The notes: a model not told the origin generated them from the letters alone. A DNA stretch of 47,465 bases from Rhizobium sp. ASV20 (GCF_016429015.1 NZ_JAELTU010000040.1:1-47465), one strand, 5' to 3'. Positions 23,352 to 33,157 are shown, counted from the first letter of the stretch. Numbers and translations are program-made.

Positions 23352-23719
23352 CGGGAAGTCGAGTTCAAAGAGCATAGTGGTGACGGGCGGTTGTCGAGCC
23401 GGCCACCACATGCGATAAAGCATTGGCAATCGCATGGTTCCGCAAAGTCCGAATGGAACTCTTCGGCCTGCGTGCATGGTTTAGAAGGCTCGGCTTCTGG
23501 ATGGAATGCGATCGAGGATCCCGATCTCGAAATCAGTCGGTACAATTAGCCCACGGTCTGGCTCGGATAACCGCGGAACGTAATGTCCTGATGAGTCATC
23601 GACTTCGCTGAGCCACACCTGCGGAAATCGATCATCAATAAGGCCTCTCCACTTTCATACAGCAGAACCGCAGAAGCCTTTCGTATTGACATATCGGTAA
23701 ATCTCGATATCAAGGCGAC
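23352..23719. other. Intergenic stretch, possible gene scrap
   Basis: About 370 bases. The minus strand from about 23640 to 23480 has a stop-free frame of some 55 codons with natural-looking composition (including RFPQVWLSEVDDSSGHYVPR) but no start codon or ribosome binding site and no recognised family. It may be a gene fragment. The last 35 bases hold the ArsR promoter and operator. Confidence 0.4.
23691..23710. promoter_or_regulatory. ArsR operator 1 and promoter
   Basis: ATATCG-N8-CGATAT, a perfect 6-bp inverted repeat, starts at the last base of a perfect -35 box TTGACA (23686-23691); a TATCAA -10-like hexamer is at 23708-23713. The ArsR start codon is at 23720, so a bound repressor would block the promoter. 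Confidence 0.75.
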
Positions 23720-24022
23720 ATGGATTTGCTCGAAATATTCAAAGCCCTTTCAAATCGAACGCGCCTTGAAATCCTGCGGGGTTTGAAGGATCCCGTGAAG
23801 AACTTCCCTCCCCAGGACGAGGGTGATGTTCTTACGGTGGGGGTTTGCGTCAGCAGTATACAGGAAGGTGTCGGACTTTCGCAGTCGACAGTGTCCGACT
23901 ATCTTGCAACGCTGCAACGGGCTGGCCTGGTCGAAGTCAGACGCATCGGTCAATGGACTTACTATAAGCGGAACGAAGCGACGATCAGTGCTCTGGCCTG
24001 TACCATAGGAAAAGAACTGTGA
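23720..24022 (+). CDS. ArsR-family winged-helix regulator
   Basis: 100-residue ArsR-type repressor. The fold runs from [17 protein letters not shown] through [26 protein letters not shown] (recognition helix) to the wing [14 protein letters not shown]. Only one Cys (VGVCVSS) precedes the HTH, without the ELCVCDL metal pair, so it probably senses something other than arsenic or zinc. A matching operator lies before it and another before the downstream quinone oxidoreductase gene 61 bp away, so it likely controls both. Confidence 0.88.
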   Translation: MDLLEIFKALSNRTRLEILRGLKDPVKNFPPQDEGDVLTVGVCVSSIQEGVGLSQSTVSDYLATLQRAGLVEVRRIGQWTYYKRNEATISALACTIGKEL

Positions 24023-24036
24023 TCATTTATCTCATC

Positions 24037-24056
24037 ATATCGAGAAATTCCTATAT
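24037..24056. promoter_or_regulatory. ArsR operator 2, upstream of the oxidoreductase gene
   Basis: ATATCG-N8-CTATAT has the same arms and the same 8-nt spacer as the site at 23691, with one arm mismatch, 27 bp before the downstream ATG. It suggests a second regulated promoter within the two-gene unit. Confidence 0.65.
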
Positions 24057-24083
24057 CCCTTTTTACTGAAACGAGGAACTGCA

Positions 24084-25073
24084 ATGAAAGCGATGACGCT
24101 CAACTCTTTTGGTGGCCCGGAATCGTTCGAGCTACGCGAGGTGCCAAAGCCTGTTCCGCATGCGGGAGAAGTCCTCGTGCGCGTACACGCCACGTCAATC
24201 AACCCGTTGGACTACCAGGTTCGACGAGGTGACTATCGCGACTATGTCCCACTCCCGGCTATTACAGGGCATGACGTATCGGGCGTCGTTGAAGAAGTCG
24301 GACCAGGCGTGACGATGTTCGCTCCTGGAGATGAAGTCTGGTACACCCCGCAAATTTTCGACGGACCGGGTAGCTATGCCGAATACCACGTTGCGAAGGA
24401 AACCATTATCGGAAGGAAACCCTCATCGCTAAGCCATGTCGAAGCAGCAAGTCTCAGTCTGGTTGGCGGGACGGTGTGGGAAGCCCTCGTTGAGCGCGCA
24501 GCTCTGAGAGTGGGGGAAGGCATCCTGATCCATGGCGGCGCAGGAGGTGTCGGTCATGTTGCGATCCAGGTCGCGAAAGCCATCGGTGCGAAGGTATTTA
24601 CGACTGTACGCGAGGATAACTTCGAATTCGCACGAGATATGGGGGCGGATGTAGTTATCGACTACAAAAAGGAAGATTATATCAGCGCCATTATGCGAGA
24701 AACGGACGGCAGCGGGGTTGACGTCGTTTTTGACACCATTGGTGGCGACACCTTGTCCCGCAGCCCGGACGTGCTCGCGCAACTTGGGCGTGTTGTCACG
24801 ATCGTGGACATCGCACAACCACAAAACCTTATTGAAGCGTGGGGCAAGAACGCAAGTTATCACTTTGTCTTCACGAGACAGATCCGCGGCAAGCTGGATG
24901 AACTGACCAGGCTGGTTGAGCGCGGTCAACTACGTCCACACGTGGGTGCAGTTTATGCGCTCGCTGAGCTCTCTCAAGCCCATGCTCGTCTTGAAACCCC
25001 GAACAACGGCATCCGGGGCAAGATCGCGGTTGCAGTTGACCCGTCCGCTGAAACTACGCGTGCCAGTCCGTAA
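24084..25073 (+). CDS. NADPH:quinone oxidoreductase / zeta-crystallin-like MDR protein
   Basis: 329-residue medium-chain dehydrogenase/reductase without the structural zinc cysteines, as in quinone oxidoreductases. It has an N-terminal GroES-like fold ([31 protein letters not shown]) and the nucleotide motif [19 protein letters not shown] near residues 152-170. It likely reduces quinones or enones with NADPH, a detoxifying reaction. It is downstream of the ArsR regulator and preceded by the same operator, so it is probably induced by the reactive compound. ATG 24084 has a GAGGAA site. Confidence 0.88.
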   Translation: MKAMTLNSFGGPESFELREVPKPVPHAGEVLVRVHATSINPLDYQVRRGDYRDYVPLPAITGHDVSGVVEEVGPGVTMFAPGDEVWYTPQIFDGPGSYAEYHVAKETIIGRKPSSLSHVEAASLSLVGGTVWEALVERAALRVGEGILIHGGAGGVGHVAIQVAKAIGAKVFTTVREDNFEFARDMGADVVIDYKKEDYISAIMRETDGSGVDVVFDTIGGDTLSRSPDVLAQLGRVVTIVDIAQPQNLIEAWGKNASYHFVFTRQIRGKLDELTRLVERGQLRPHVGAVYALAELSQAHARLETPNNGIRGKIAVAVDPSAETTRASP

Positions 25074-25169
25074 ACGATGAACTCAATAAAATTGCAACCA
25101 CACGTCATAAGATCGCTCGGCTGCCCGTTCACAGAGTGCAAGTTGAGGCATTCTGAAAAGCAATCGACC

Positions 25170-25410
25170 AAGTCCTCCTGTGGCTCTGCCGCGGGCCTGG
25201 TTAGGCCACGTCGATCGACCTGCCTTCCGAATTCCTCCTCGGCGGTGCGAATCCTCGCAAACAGTATTACTGGATCCGCCCCTTCCAACATTGCCTTCAG
25301 ACGATGCTTCTCGACCTCGGGCATACCGGCATGGGCCAGCACGCGCGCAGCAGGCGGCACGGGTGGATGACCGTGTTTGATGACACGAGCGCCAATGCGT
25401 ATCTCCCCCC
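25170..25410 (-). pseudogene. Possible integrase-core transposase C-terminal scrap
   Basis: In the otherwise empty 25074-25582 interval, the minus strand has a stop-free frame. Its peptide around RVIKHGHPPVPPAARVLAHAGMPEVEKHRLKAMLEGADPVILFARIR resembles the C-terminal tail of integrase-core (rve) transposases, where a PRTPYQR-like loop is followed by VKxRLRAxxxxLDPxxLxxEIR. No DDE core, start codon or element ends are present. This is a weak resemblance by eye. Confidence 0.25.
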
Positions 25411-25582
25411 GCAACCTAAGCGAAGGTTGGCACAGGTCGCCATGCAGCTGTCGCCGCCGCGCTGACAAACCTTCCTCAACTGACAAGCCTTTCGCACGAT
25501 CGCACCGCTCTTATGCGTCACCTGGGCGTCATCGTTCCTTCGACTTGCGCGCGAACGGGTTCCTGCAGCGCCGCGCCGGCCA

Positions 25583-26326
25583 TCAGTGCTTTAAAATCTG
25601 GCTCAGGAAGAGCTTTGTTCGCTCGTGGCGTGGATTGGCGAAGAAATCCTGCGGGGTGCCTTCTTCGACGATCTGGCCGGAATTCATGAAGATAACCCGA
25701 TCGGCGACCGCGCGCGCAAAGCCCATTTCGTGCGTAACGCACACCATCGTCATGCCATCTCTGGCAAGGCTCGTCATCGTTTCGAGAACTTCCGAGACCA
25801 TCTCGGGATCAAGCGCGGATGTGGGTTCATCAAACAACATGATCTGCGGCTGCATGCAGAGCGACCGGGCGATCGCGACGCGCTGCTGCTGGCCGCCGGA
25901 GAGCTGAACCGGATATTTGTTCGCCTGCTCTGGAATTCGGACGCGCTCCAGGAAGCGTAGTGCCGTTTGCCTGGCTTCGGCTTCCGACTTGCGCTTGATC
26001 CACATGGGGCCGACCATGCAGTTCATCAGCACCGTCATGTGCGGGAAGAGGTTGAAGTGCTGAAACACCATGCCGACATTCTTGCGCACATCGCCGACAT
26101 TGCGCATGCGGTCATGAAGCGGAATGCCGTTGACGGTGATTTCGCCTTGCTGATGCGCCTCAAGCCGGTTGAAGCAGCGGATCAGCGTCGACTTGCCCGA
26201 GCCGGACGGACCGCACACGACGATGCGCTCTCCCTTGCTGACGGTCAGGTTGATATCCGCCAGCACCTTGAAGCTGCCATACCATTTCGAGACGTTCTTG
26301 ACCTCGATAATTTTGTCGCCGTTCAT
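25583..26326 (-). CDS. Amino-acid ABC transporter ATP-binding protein
   Basis: 247-residue importer ATPase of the GlnQ/HisP/AapP type: Walker [10 protein letters not shown] (39-47), Q-loop FQHFNLFPH, signature LSGGQQQR, Walker B IMLFDEP and the H-loop THE. It energises the permease encoded just upstream (start and stop overlap by 4 bp). With the binding protein at 27359 it forms a complete polar amino-acid-type importer heading the leftward catabolic cluster. The compound carried is unknown but is likely the substrate of the monooxygenase system further upstream. Confidence 0.92.
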   Translation of the reverse strand: MNGDKIIEVKNVSKWYGSFKVLADINLTVSKGERIVVCGPSGSGKSTLIRCFNRLEAHQQGEITVNGIPLHDRMRNVGDVRKNVGMVFQHFNLFPHMTVLMNCMVGPMWIKRKSEAEARQTALRFLERVRIPEQANKYPVQLSGGQQQRVAIARSLCMQPQIMLFDEPTSALDPEMVSEVLETMTSLARDGMTMVCVTHEMGFARAVADRVIFMNSGQIVEEGTPQDFFANPRHERTKLFLSQILKH

Positions 26327-27312
26327 CGCACTTTGCTCCTGGAATAATGCCGCTCAATGCGCGACTGGACGAGCTCCAGGCAGATCGATAGGATCCAATA
26401 GAGCATGGCGGCAGAAATCAGCATTTCCATGTGCTGGAACGTCTTCTGTCCCAGCGTGCGCGCCAGGAACATCAGCTCCCATACGCCGATCACCGAAACG
26501 AGCGAACTGTCCTTCAGCATTGAAATGAATTGGTTGCCGGTCGGCGGAATGATGACGGGGAGCGCCTGCGGCAGTATGATCCTGCGCATCGTGATTCCGA
26601 AGCCGAACCCCATTGAGCGCGAGGCTTCCCATTGGCCTCGATCGATACTCTGGATGCCCGAACGGAAGATCTCGGTCATATAGGCGCCGTAGCAAAGAGA
26701 CAGGGCCAGGATACCGGCCGGAACCGCATCGATCACGAAGCCGAGCTGAGGCAGCCCGAGATAGATCAGGTAAACCTGCATCAGCAGCGGCAAACCGCGG
26801 AAAAACGAGGTGTAAAAGCTGGCGATCGCGTAGGCAAAGCCGTTGTTCGAAAGCTTTGCCACTGCGCCCAGAACGGCAATCGCCGAGGCAACGATGATCG
26901 AAATGGCCGACACATAGATTGTCGTCACCAGCCCCTGCGTGATCATGAAAGGCAGCTTTTCCTCGATAAATGGCAGGCTCAGATGAAAGGTCTCGAAGAA
27001 GGCGAGAAAGAGGATCAGCAATTCGAGCCATACGATGGCGATCTGCAGCCTGAGTGGCGCGAAGCCGATCAGCACCACATTGAGGGCAAACATCACGGCA
27101 ATGGCGAATGCAATCGCGAAGCGCCCGTAGAGACCCGATGTTGCCGGGTCGCCGATTACCGGGCGCATAAGCTCGCCAAACGACGTACCGGTCAAATTGA
27201 ACACTAGAAAAATAACCAGCACCGCCGCGAAAAGCGTGGCGACGAACCAAGGCTTGTGCACCAGGATTTCGGATTCGACCGTATCGGGATAAAGCATCTC
27301 TTTCCCCTTCAA
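26323..27312 (-). CDS. Amino-acid ABC transporter permease
   Basis: 329-residue permease of the His/Glu/Gln/Arg/opine family. About 110 N-terminal residues with extra transmembrane helices precede the standard core. The core starts near [25 protein letters not shown] and includes the EAA loop ([29 protein letters not shown]), which contacts the ATPase. A single permease gene implies a homodimer. It overlaps the ATPase gene by 4 bp and follows the binding-protein gene by 46 bp. Confidence 0.9.
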   Translation of the reverse strand: MKGKEMLYPDTVESEILVHKPWFVATLFAAVLVIFLVFNLTGTSFGELMRPVIGDPATSGLYGRFAIAFAIAVMFALNVVLIGFAPLRLQIAIVWLELLILFLAFFETFHLSLPFIEEKLPFMITQGLVTTIYVSAISIIVASAIAVLGAVAKLSNNGFAYAIASFYTSFFRGLPLLMQVYLIYLGLPQLGFVIDAVPAGILALSLCYGAYMTEIFRSGIQSIDRGQWEASRSMGFGFGITMRRIILPQALPVIIPPTGNQFISMLKDSSLVSVIGVWELMFLARTLGQKTFQHMEMLISAAMLYWILSICLELVQSRIERHYSRSKVR

Positions 27313-27358
27313 TCAGTTCGGCGGCTCGATCGTGCGAGCCGCCGGGATTGATCTGTTT

Positions 27359-28192
27359 TTACTTCACGACCGTGTAGTCGATGCCATACCATTTGACCGA
27401 GAGCTTGCTCAGGGTACCGTCGGCCTTCATGTCCTTGATGGCATCTGCAATCTTTTCGTTGAACTCCTTGTCGCCGTGCTCGATGGCGATGGCGAGGGGC
27501 TCGTAGAAGACTGGTTCACCCAGCTGCTTGATCGGATAACCGGCCTTGATGGCATCATGCACGCTCGGCAGCGAGGAGACGACCGCGTCGATACGCGTGC
27601 CGTCGCCGAGACGCAGATCGTCGAAAGCCGTGGTCGAGTTCGCATAGGACCTGACTTCCTTCGGCTTGAACTCGTATTTGAAGGGAGGTGCACCCGCCGC
27701 ATCGAGCGTCAGATCCTGCTTGGCATAGGCTTCGAACGTCGACGTTGCGGTCGTGCCCACAACCTTGCCGTCGAGATCGGAAACCTTGGTTGCCTTGCTG
27801 TCCTTGTGTACGGCGACCACCGCAGGCGTGTAGTAATAGACCGCAGGGAAGTCGAAGATCTTGGCGCGCTCCTTGCTGGGCGTCATTGAGCCGACATCCA
27901 CATCCCAGCGACCGGCCCACTTTCCGGCGGTGATGATATCCCAGCCTGGGGTGACAAACTCAACGTTCACCCCAAGACGCTGGCCGACATTCTTGGCCAC
28001 ATCGACGTCGAAGCCATCGAGCTCATTCTTGTCGTTCATGAAAGATTGCGGCGCCCAGTTGGCGTCGGTTGCCACCTTGAGGGTTTTCGCGGCCATCACA
28101 CGGTCCAGCACGGTACCGGCATTGGCAGGTATGGCAACCATGGTAACGGCGAGCGATGCGGCGACTGCCGCCATTCTTGCTAGTCTTGTCAT
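27359..28192 (-). CDS. ABC transporter substrate-binding protein (family 3)
   Basis: 277 residues from ATG 28190-28192, with AAAGGGA upstream; the frame extends to 28255 but the signal peptide (MTRLARMAAVAASLAVTMVAIPANA) starts here. The mature protein has the family-3 amino-acid-binding signature (LKVATDANWAPQSFMNDKNELDGFDVDVAKNVGQRLG) and the TPSKERAK arginine region that holds an amino-acid carboxylate. It should deliver an amino acid or amino-acid-like compound to the permease/ATPase pair downstream. Confidence 0.9.
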   Translation of the reverse strand: MTRLARMAAVAASLAVTMVAIPANAGTVLDRVMAAKTLKVATDANWAPQSFMNDKNELDGFDVDVAKNVGQRLGVNVEFVTPGWDIITAGKWAGRWDVDVGSMTPSKERAKIFDFPAVYYYTPAVVAVHKDSKATKVSDLDGKVVGTTATSTFEAYAKQDLTLDAAGAPPFKYEFKPKEVRSYANSTTAFDDLRLGDGTRIDAVVSSLPSVHDAIKAGYPIKQLGEPVFYEPLAIAIEHGDKEFNEKIADAIKDMKADGTLSKLSVKWYGIDYTVVK

Positions 28193-28342
28193 CAATTTGT
28201 TCCCTTTGTTTTCATTATTGGATCGTCGTGATGATGCGGCTCTCATCCGCAACATCGCATTAACCTTGATCCTCCTGAGGATCGTGTGTCTTCCGGCAAT
28301 ATCGAGCGGTCACAGGCGGTTTTTTCCTTCGGAAATGAGAAC

Positions 28343-28732
28343 TCAAAGCTCGCCTTTCCGCTTCATGTCATCACGAACAGACCGCGCGACGCGAAACGCC
28401 TCTACCCCGGCTGGAATTCCGCAATAGATCGCGATCTGAACCAGTGCTGCGCGAAGCTGGTCATCGCTCAGGCCGTTGCGGATCGCCCCGCGAAAATGCA
28501 CGCCGAATTCATGCATCCGATTTGAGGCTGCCAGCATTCCCAGATTGAGAAGGCTGCGCTGCTTGAGATCAAGCGCATTGTCGGTCCAGGCGACGCCCCA
28601 GCAATATTCGTTGAGCAGATCCTGAAAGGGGTTCGAGAAAGCATCGGCGGCGGCGATCGCCCGATCGACATAGTCGTCGCCCAGAACCTTGCGCCTGACA
28701 GCCTCGCCCTCGCGCTTCAGAATTTCATCCAT
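28343..28732 (-). CDS. Carboxymuconolactone decarboxylase (CMD)-family protein
   Basis: 129-residue CMD/AhpD-like helical protein resembling PcaC: ADAFSNPFQDLLNEYCWGVAWTD, the KQRSLLNLGMLAA helix and the HFRGAIRNGLSDDQLRAALVQIAIYCGIPAG helix are characteristic. In the beta-ketoadipate route PcaC decarboxylates a lactone before the enol-lactonase step; here an enol-lactonase-like hydrolase gene overlaps its start by 8 bp, so the pair may form an analogous two-step module on another substrate. Confidence 0.88.
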   Translation of the reverse strand: MDEILKREGEAVRRKVLGDDYVDRAIAAADAFSNPFQDLLNEYCWGVAWTDNALDLKQRSLLNLGMLAASNRMHEFGVHFRGAIRNGLSDDQLRAALVQIAIYCGIPAGVEAFRVARSVRDDMKRKGEL

Positions 28733-29531
28733 GAGCCGGCTCTCCGATCAGGAATTCACGCAGTAGCGCCGCGATTGTCTCAGGCGCTTCGATGAGGATC
28801 GAGTGACGCAGGCCGGCCAAAATCCGAAGCTCGGAACCCGGAATACGATCATGCATGTAGCGAGCCATGCGCGGATTGGAGCCGAGATCGTCCTCGCCTG
28901 TTGCAATCAGCGTCGGACAGCGGATCTGATCCAGAAACCCGCCAAAATCTGTCTCCGCCAGCACGCGATAGGCAGCGGCGTAACACTCGGGATCATTTTC
29001 CGCGTCGCGCTTGCGCAACCACGCGATGATCTGAGGGTTGCCCTCCTGAAACTCTTCCGTCAGCCAACGCGACAGCGAGGCTTTGTGATGATCGGAAGGC
29101 GTGCCGATGCGCAATGCAGCCAGCCGCTCCAGAACGCGGTTGCGTTCCTCCGGCGTGCGGCCGGCAACCGTCGAAAGCAAGACCAGCTTGCGCAGCCGGG
29201 TCAGATGCGTCAGCGCCAAACGCTGGGCAATCAGGCCGCCGAGCGAGAAGCCGGCGAGATTGAAGCTCGAAAACCCTGCCTTGTTGGCAAGCGCCAGTGC
29301 CTCGTTGACGAAATCGTCGATTTCGTAACGTCCCTTTATCCGGCTCGAGTGACCGTGGCCACGAAGGTCGAAGGTGAGGATCGTAAAACGATCCTTCAGA
29401 CGCTCGACCACGCCGGACCAGGCTTCCAGATAGGAGCCGACGCCATGAATACACACGAGCGGATCGCCGCTGCCATCGATGCGATAATTGAGCGTGACGT
29501 CACCGACGGTGTGGCGCTGGGTCTCTGTCAT
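28725..29531 (-). CDS. Alpha/beta hydrolase, 3-oxoadipate enol-lactonase-like
   Basis: 268 residues. Oxyanion motif HGVGSYLEAW, DLRGHGHS, nucleophile Ser in AGFSLGGLIAQ (near residue 97), acid Asp region in ATGEDDLGS and catalytic His in GLRHSI match PcaD/RutD-type hydrolases. It overlaps the CMD gene by 8 bp and lies 1 bp after the luciferase-like monooxygenase gene, so the three are tightly coupled. A hydrolysis of a lactone, ester or carbamate-like product of the monooxygenase is plausible. Confidence 0.88.
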   Translation of the reverse strand: MTETQRHTVGDVTLNYRIDGSGDPLVCIHGVGSYLEAWSGVVERLKDRFTILTFDLRGHGHSSRIKGRYEIDDFVNEALALANKAGFSSFNLAGFSLGGLIAQRLALTHLTRLRKLVLLSTVAGRTPEERNRVLERLAALRIGTPSDHHKASLSRWLTEEFQEGNPQIIAWLRKRDAENDPECYAAAYRVLAETDFGGFLDQIRCPTLIATGEDDLGSNPRMARYMHDRIPGSELRILAGLRHSILIEAPETIAALLREFLIGEPAHG

Positions 29532-29532
29532 A

Positions 29533-30609
29533 TCAGCCCACCGCCGTTTTGCGCGTCTGCTCCTTTTCGCGCGCGGCGAAGAAGGGCAGGATTTCCTTGC
29601 TAAACAGCTCGAGCGTGCGCTTCTGCAGTTCGAAAGGCAGGTTAAACGTCAGGCCGAGACAATATTGGTCGACCCCTGCGGACTCATATACCAGCAGTTT
29701 CTCGATCGCTTCGTCCGGTGTCCCGAACATCAGGTTGTTGCGAATATTATCCGGGTTATAATTGTCCTTCCCCTTCACCGCCTCGTAGGGCACGGCTTCA
29801 GGGAACCCCTCGCGGACCGTGCCGATATTCTGCATGAGGTTTTCAAAAGCCCGGCCATAATCCATGCTGTGCTTTACCGCGAGTTCCCAGCCGTCCGGCT
29901 TGTCGTAAACACAGGTGCGACGCTGCATCATGAAGCGCGGACGCGGCACTTCCGGATGGTCGGCGACGGCCTTGTTGAACTTTTCGGACAGAACCTGGAT
30001 TTCGGCTGCGGGCGCTGAGAGTGGCGTGGACAAAATGCTGGCGCCATTGGCGATCGCCCAGTCGAACGAGCCGGGATCGCGAGCGGCGACCCAAATCGGC
30101 GGATGCGGCTGCTGCAGCGGCTTCGGCACTGAGGTCGCTACGGGAAATTTCCAGTAGTGGCCGTCATGAGCATAGTCGCCAGCCCAGAGTTTCTTCACTG
30201 CGGGCACGATCTCCTTCATGTAGGCAACACCCTCCTGCTGCGGCATGCCGCCGGCCATCCGGTCGAACTCATACTGGTAGGAGCCGCGGGCGATGCCGAA
30301 TTCCAGGCGACCGTTGGTCAGGTGATCGCATAGCGCAGATTCGCCGGCGAGCCGGATCGGGCTCCAGTAGGGCGCGACCAGCGTCGAGGTGCCCAGGCGG
30401 ATTTGCTGAGTATGCTGTGCCAGCCAGACCAGAGTCTGGAATGGATTGGGAGAGATCGTGCACTCGATCGTGTGATGCTCAGCGGTCCACAATGCCTCGA
30501 AGCCGCCTTCGTCGGCCATGCGGGCCAGTTCCAGCAGATTGTCCTTGACCCTCGACATCGGAACGTCGGGCGAGAAGCGCTCCATGGTTAGCGATACTGC
30601 GAATTTCAT
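29533..30609 (-). CDS. LLM-class flavin-dependent monooxygenase (luciferase-like)
   Basis: 358-residue bacterial-luciferase-fold enzyme: RMADEGGFEALWTAEHHT near the N-terminus, LRLGTSTLVAPYWSPIRLAGESALCDHLTNGRLEFGIARGSYQYEF and the APAAEIQVL segment are diagnostic. Such enzymes use FMNH2 from a partner reductase and oxygen to hydroxylate or cleave C-N, C-S or C-C bonds. The partner is probably the flavin reductase at 32165. It is cotranscribed with a hydrolase, a CMD protein and an aldehyde dehydrogenase, and is the likely committing step of this pathway. Confidence 0.9.
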   Translation of the reverse strand: MKFAVSLTMERFSPDVPMSRVKDNLLELARMADEGGFEALWTAEHHTIECTISPNPFQTLVWLAQHTQQIRLGTSTLVAPYWSPIRLAGESALCDHLTNGRLEFGIARGSYQYEFDRMAGGMPQQEGVAYMKEIVPAVKKLWAGDYAHDGHYWKFPVATSVPKPLQQPHPPIWVAARDPGSFDWAIANGASILSTPLSAPAAEIQVLSEKFNKAVADHPEVPRPRFMMQRRTCVYDKPDGWELAVKHSMDYGRAFENLMQNIGTVREGFPEAVPYEAVKGKDNYNPDNIRNNLMFGTPDEAIEKLLVYESAGVDQYCLGLTFNLPFELQKRTLELFSKEILPFFAAREKEQTRKTAVG

Positions 30610-30648
30610 CTGCTAGCCTCCCTTTCGGCTTCAGTTTTGTGCGCGCCG

Positions 30649-32163
30649 TCACTTCAGACGGATGACGAAGGGGTCCTGCATGGCGCCGGAGTAATCGATG
30701 ATGACGTTCTTCAGCCGCGAAAATTCGTGCATCACCTCGAACCCGCCGCGCCGTCCGTAACCACTCTCCTTGAAGCCGCCATTGGCGGACATGAAGGAGG
30801 CCGAACGGTAGGTATTGACCCAGACGGTGCCGGCTTCGATCTGGTTGGCGAAGCGCAAAGCACGATCGATATCCTTGGTCCATATGCCGGAGGCGAGGCC
30901 ATAATGGCTGTCATTGGCGAGCATGATCATCTCCGCCTCGTCGCGGAACGGCATGACGCCGACCACAGGGCCAAAGATTTCATCGCGCATGAAGCCCATG
31001 TCGTTCTGCGCATCGACCATGACTGTCGGTTCGTAGTACCAGCCGCCGCTCGAAAGGCCTTCCTTCTGCGGCCGTCGACCACCGGCTGCGACCTTGGCGC
31101 CTTCCTTGACGCCCGATGCAACGTAACCCTCGACCTTGGAAAGCTGATCAGCCAACGCGAGCGGGCCGATATCGGTGTCATCCGCCGTCGGCAAGCCGAC
31201 GCGGATGCGGGCGGTGCGGGCAATCAGCGCATCGATGAACTTGTCGTAGATGCTGGCCTCGACGAAGCAGCGCGAACCGGCGACGCACGTCTGGCCAGCA
31301 GCGGCAAAGACGCCGGAGACGACACCATTGACGGCGTGCTCGATCTCGACATCGCCGAAGACGACATGCGGCGACTTCCCCCCGAGTTCCATCGAGCAGG
31401 GCACGAGGTTCTGCGCGGCATTTCCGGCAATGCGGCGGCCCGTCGCGGTGCTGCCGGTGAAGACATATTTGGCGACACCCGGATGGCGGGTCAGCGCCTC
31501 GCCGGCGCTCTTGCCGGTGCCGGTGACGACGTTGACGACACCGGGGGGGAAGCCTGCTTCATGGATCAGTTCGGCAAGTGCCAGCGTTGAGGCAGTGGCA
31601 TGTTCCGATGGTTTGATAACGACGGTATTGCCGATCGCCAAGCACGGCGCGAGCGTTCCGGTCAGAAGCATCAGCGGCGAATTCCAAGGCGTGATCATGC
31701 CGACAACGCCGAGTGGCTCACGCAGGTTGATGTTCAGCGTGTCCATACGGTTGATCGGGATGGTGTCGCCCTGCAGCTTGTCGGCCATGCCGGCGAAATA
31801 ATGGTAGCTGTCCGGCATGGAGCGCATCTGCGCCCGGGTTTCCTTGAGCAGCTTGCCGTTGTCGCGCGTCTCGATCTCGGCAAGTGTATCGGCATTGGCT
31901 CTTACAAGCTCTGCAAGTTTGCGAACCAGCGCGCCGCGGTCGGTCTGCGTCATCCGCCGCCAGGCGGGATTGCGGAAGGCGGCATTGGCGGCCGCGACGG
32001 CCGCCGTGACGTCATCGTCATCGGCTTCGGCGAAGTCGTACCAGGCTGTGCCCGTGGTCGGGTCGTAGCTGGCGATATAGTTGCCGTTCTTCGGCATTAC
32101 GAATTCGCCGTTGATGAACAGGCCCTGGCGCGAACCTTCGATGGAGCTGACAGTCGTCTTCAT
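30649..32163 (-). CDS. Aldehyde dehydrogenase
   Basis: 504-residue NAD(P)-dependent aldehyde dehydrogenase. Cofactor and active-site motifs are intact: PWNSPLMLLTG, the Glu in MELGGKSPHVVFGD (near 260) and the nucleophilic Cys in AAGQTCVAGSR (near 294). The C-terminal VNTYRSASFMSANGGFKESGYGR segment is that of the GabD/betaine-aldehyde group. It lies between the monooxygenase and flavin reductase genes (1-bp gap to the latter), so it probably oxidises an aldehyde released by the monooxygenase. Confidence 0.92.
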   Translation of the reverse strand: MKTTVSSIEGSRQGLFINGEFVMPKNGNYIASYDPTTGTAWYDFAEADDDDVTAAVAAANAAFRNPAWRRMTQTDRGALVRKLAELVRANADTLAEIETRDNGKLLKETRAQMRSMPDSYHYFAGMADKLQGDTIPINRMDTLNINLREPLGVVGMITPWNSPLMLLTGTLAPCLAIGNTVVIKPSEHATASTLALAELIHEAGFPPGVVNVVTGTGKSAGEALTRHPGVAKYVFTGSTATGRRIAGNAAQNLVPCSMELGGKSPHVVFGDVEIEHAVNGVVSGVFAAAGQTCVAGSRCFVEASIYDKFIDALIARTARIRVGLPTADDTDIGPLALADQLSKVEGYVASGVKEGAKVAAGGRRPQKEGLSSGGWYYEPTVMVDAQNDMGFMRDEIFGPVVGVMPFRDEAEMIMLANDSHYGLASGIWTKDIDRALRFANQIEAGTVWVNTYRSASFMSANGGFKESGYGRRGGFEVMHEFSRLKNVIIDYSGAMQDPFVIRLK

Positions 32164-32164
32164 G

Positions 32165-33157
32165 TCAATGTCCTTGGTCTTGGGAAGCTTGGATCCAGCT
32201 GCGCGCTTGGCCGTCGATCATCGCGACGCGGCCGCCATCGTCTGAATCTATGTAGATGCCGAACCGGCCCGCCTGACGCTCGCGTACATAGCGGCGCAGC
32301 ATCGAGCGCAGTTCGTGGGTGGCGATCGCCTCGTAGGGCAGATCGTCGATGGCGAAGACGCGGAGATCGGCAGGTATATTGATGCCGGCGCCCTCGCCCG
32401 CCAGCCGGGCGCGATAGACGAGATAACCCGGATCGCTATCGGCAACGTCAAAGACCGAGTAGAGGAAGGTTTCCTCCGGCACGAGGCTCAGCGCATCGCC
32501 GCCTTCGACTACAAGCTGACTATCGGCCTTGCGGCGGCGTGCAGAGGGAAGCACCCAGCCGCTCTTGCCATCTGAACGCAGCAACAGGCCGTCACCGGCC
32601 TCGATAAGATAGCCTATAATCATCCCATGCGATGCGAGCCAGCCGGCGGGCAGCGGATCCTTGACGCTGGCATAACGGCCGCGGCAGAAGCCGAGTGGCG
32701 CTGTCGGGCTGGTGCCGAAGGCGCGCACTTCGCCGATCAGCACGGCATGATCGCCCGCGTCGATGGTGTTGTAGGTCGTGCAGTCGAACCAAGTGAGACT
32801 GTCGGTGAGCACCGGTGCGCCGGTATGGATGCTATCGTGGGTGACGGACTGGAATTTGTCCGGCGACTTGGAGGCGAAGGTCGCGGATACTCCGACCTGC
32901 CCCTCGTGTAAGATATTGACGGCGAAGCAACCGGCACCTGTGAAGGCCTGAAAGCTGGACGCCGACTTTGCGATGCAGACCAGAAGCAGCGGCGGGTCGA
33001 GCGAGACGGAGGTAAACGAGTTCGCTGTCATGCCGCGCGGCGTTCCGTCTGCGTCGCGGGTTGTGATGATCGTGACGCCCGTTACGAAGGTTCCGAATGC
33101 CCGACGCAGGGCGATCGGGTCGATCGGCGCATCCACCTTTGCCGCTGTCTCCGCCAT
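32165..33157 (-). CDS. Flavin reductase with an added C-terminal domain
   Basis: 330 residues from ATG 33155-33157, preceded by GGAGGAGG; an in-frame ATG at 33181 would place that site inside the gene. Residues ~8-165 are a flavin-reductase domain of the HpaC/NtaB type (FGTFVTGVTIITTRDADGTPRGMTANSF; GCFAVNILHEGQ; TWFDC). An additional ~150-residue region follows (DGLLLRSDGKSGWVLPSARRR onward) that I do not recognise with confidence and that has a Nudix-like flavour. It should supply FMNH2 to the luciferase-like monooxygenase. It is the first gene of the leftward enzyme operon; the PucR-type regulator lies 166 bp upstream. Confidence 0.85.
   Translation of the reverse strand: MAETAAKVDAPIDPIALRRAFGTFVTGVTIITTRDADGTPRGMTANSFTSVSLDPPLLLVCIAKSASSFQAFTGAGCFAVNILHEGQVGVSATFASKSPDKFQSVTHDSIHTGAPVLTDSLTWFDCTTYNTIDAGDHAVLIGEVRAFGTSPTAPLGFCRGRYASVKDPLPAGWLASHGMIIGYLIEAGDGLLLRSDGKSGWVLPSARRRKADSQLVVEGGDALSLVPEETFLYSVFDVADSDPGYLVYRARLAGEGAGINIPADLRVFAIDDLPYEAIATHELRSMLRRYVRERQAGRFGIYIDSDDGGRVAMIDGQARSWIQASQDQGH

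Noticed and set aside
25583..28192. A second ectoine transporter
   Set aside because: General amino-acid importer features only; it is embedded in the luciferase-like monooxygenase cluster and not next to ectoine genes.
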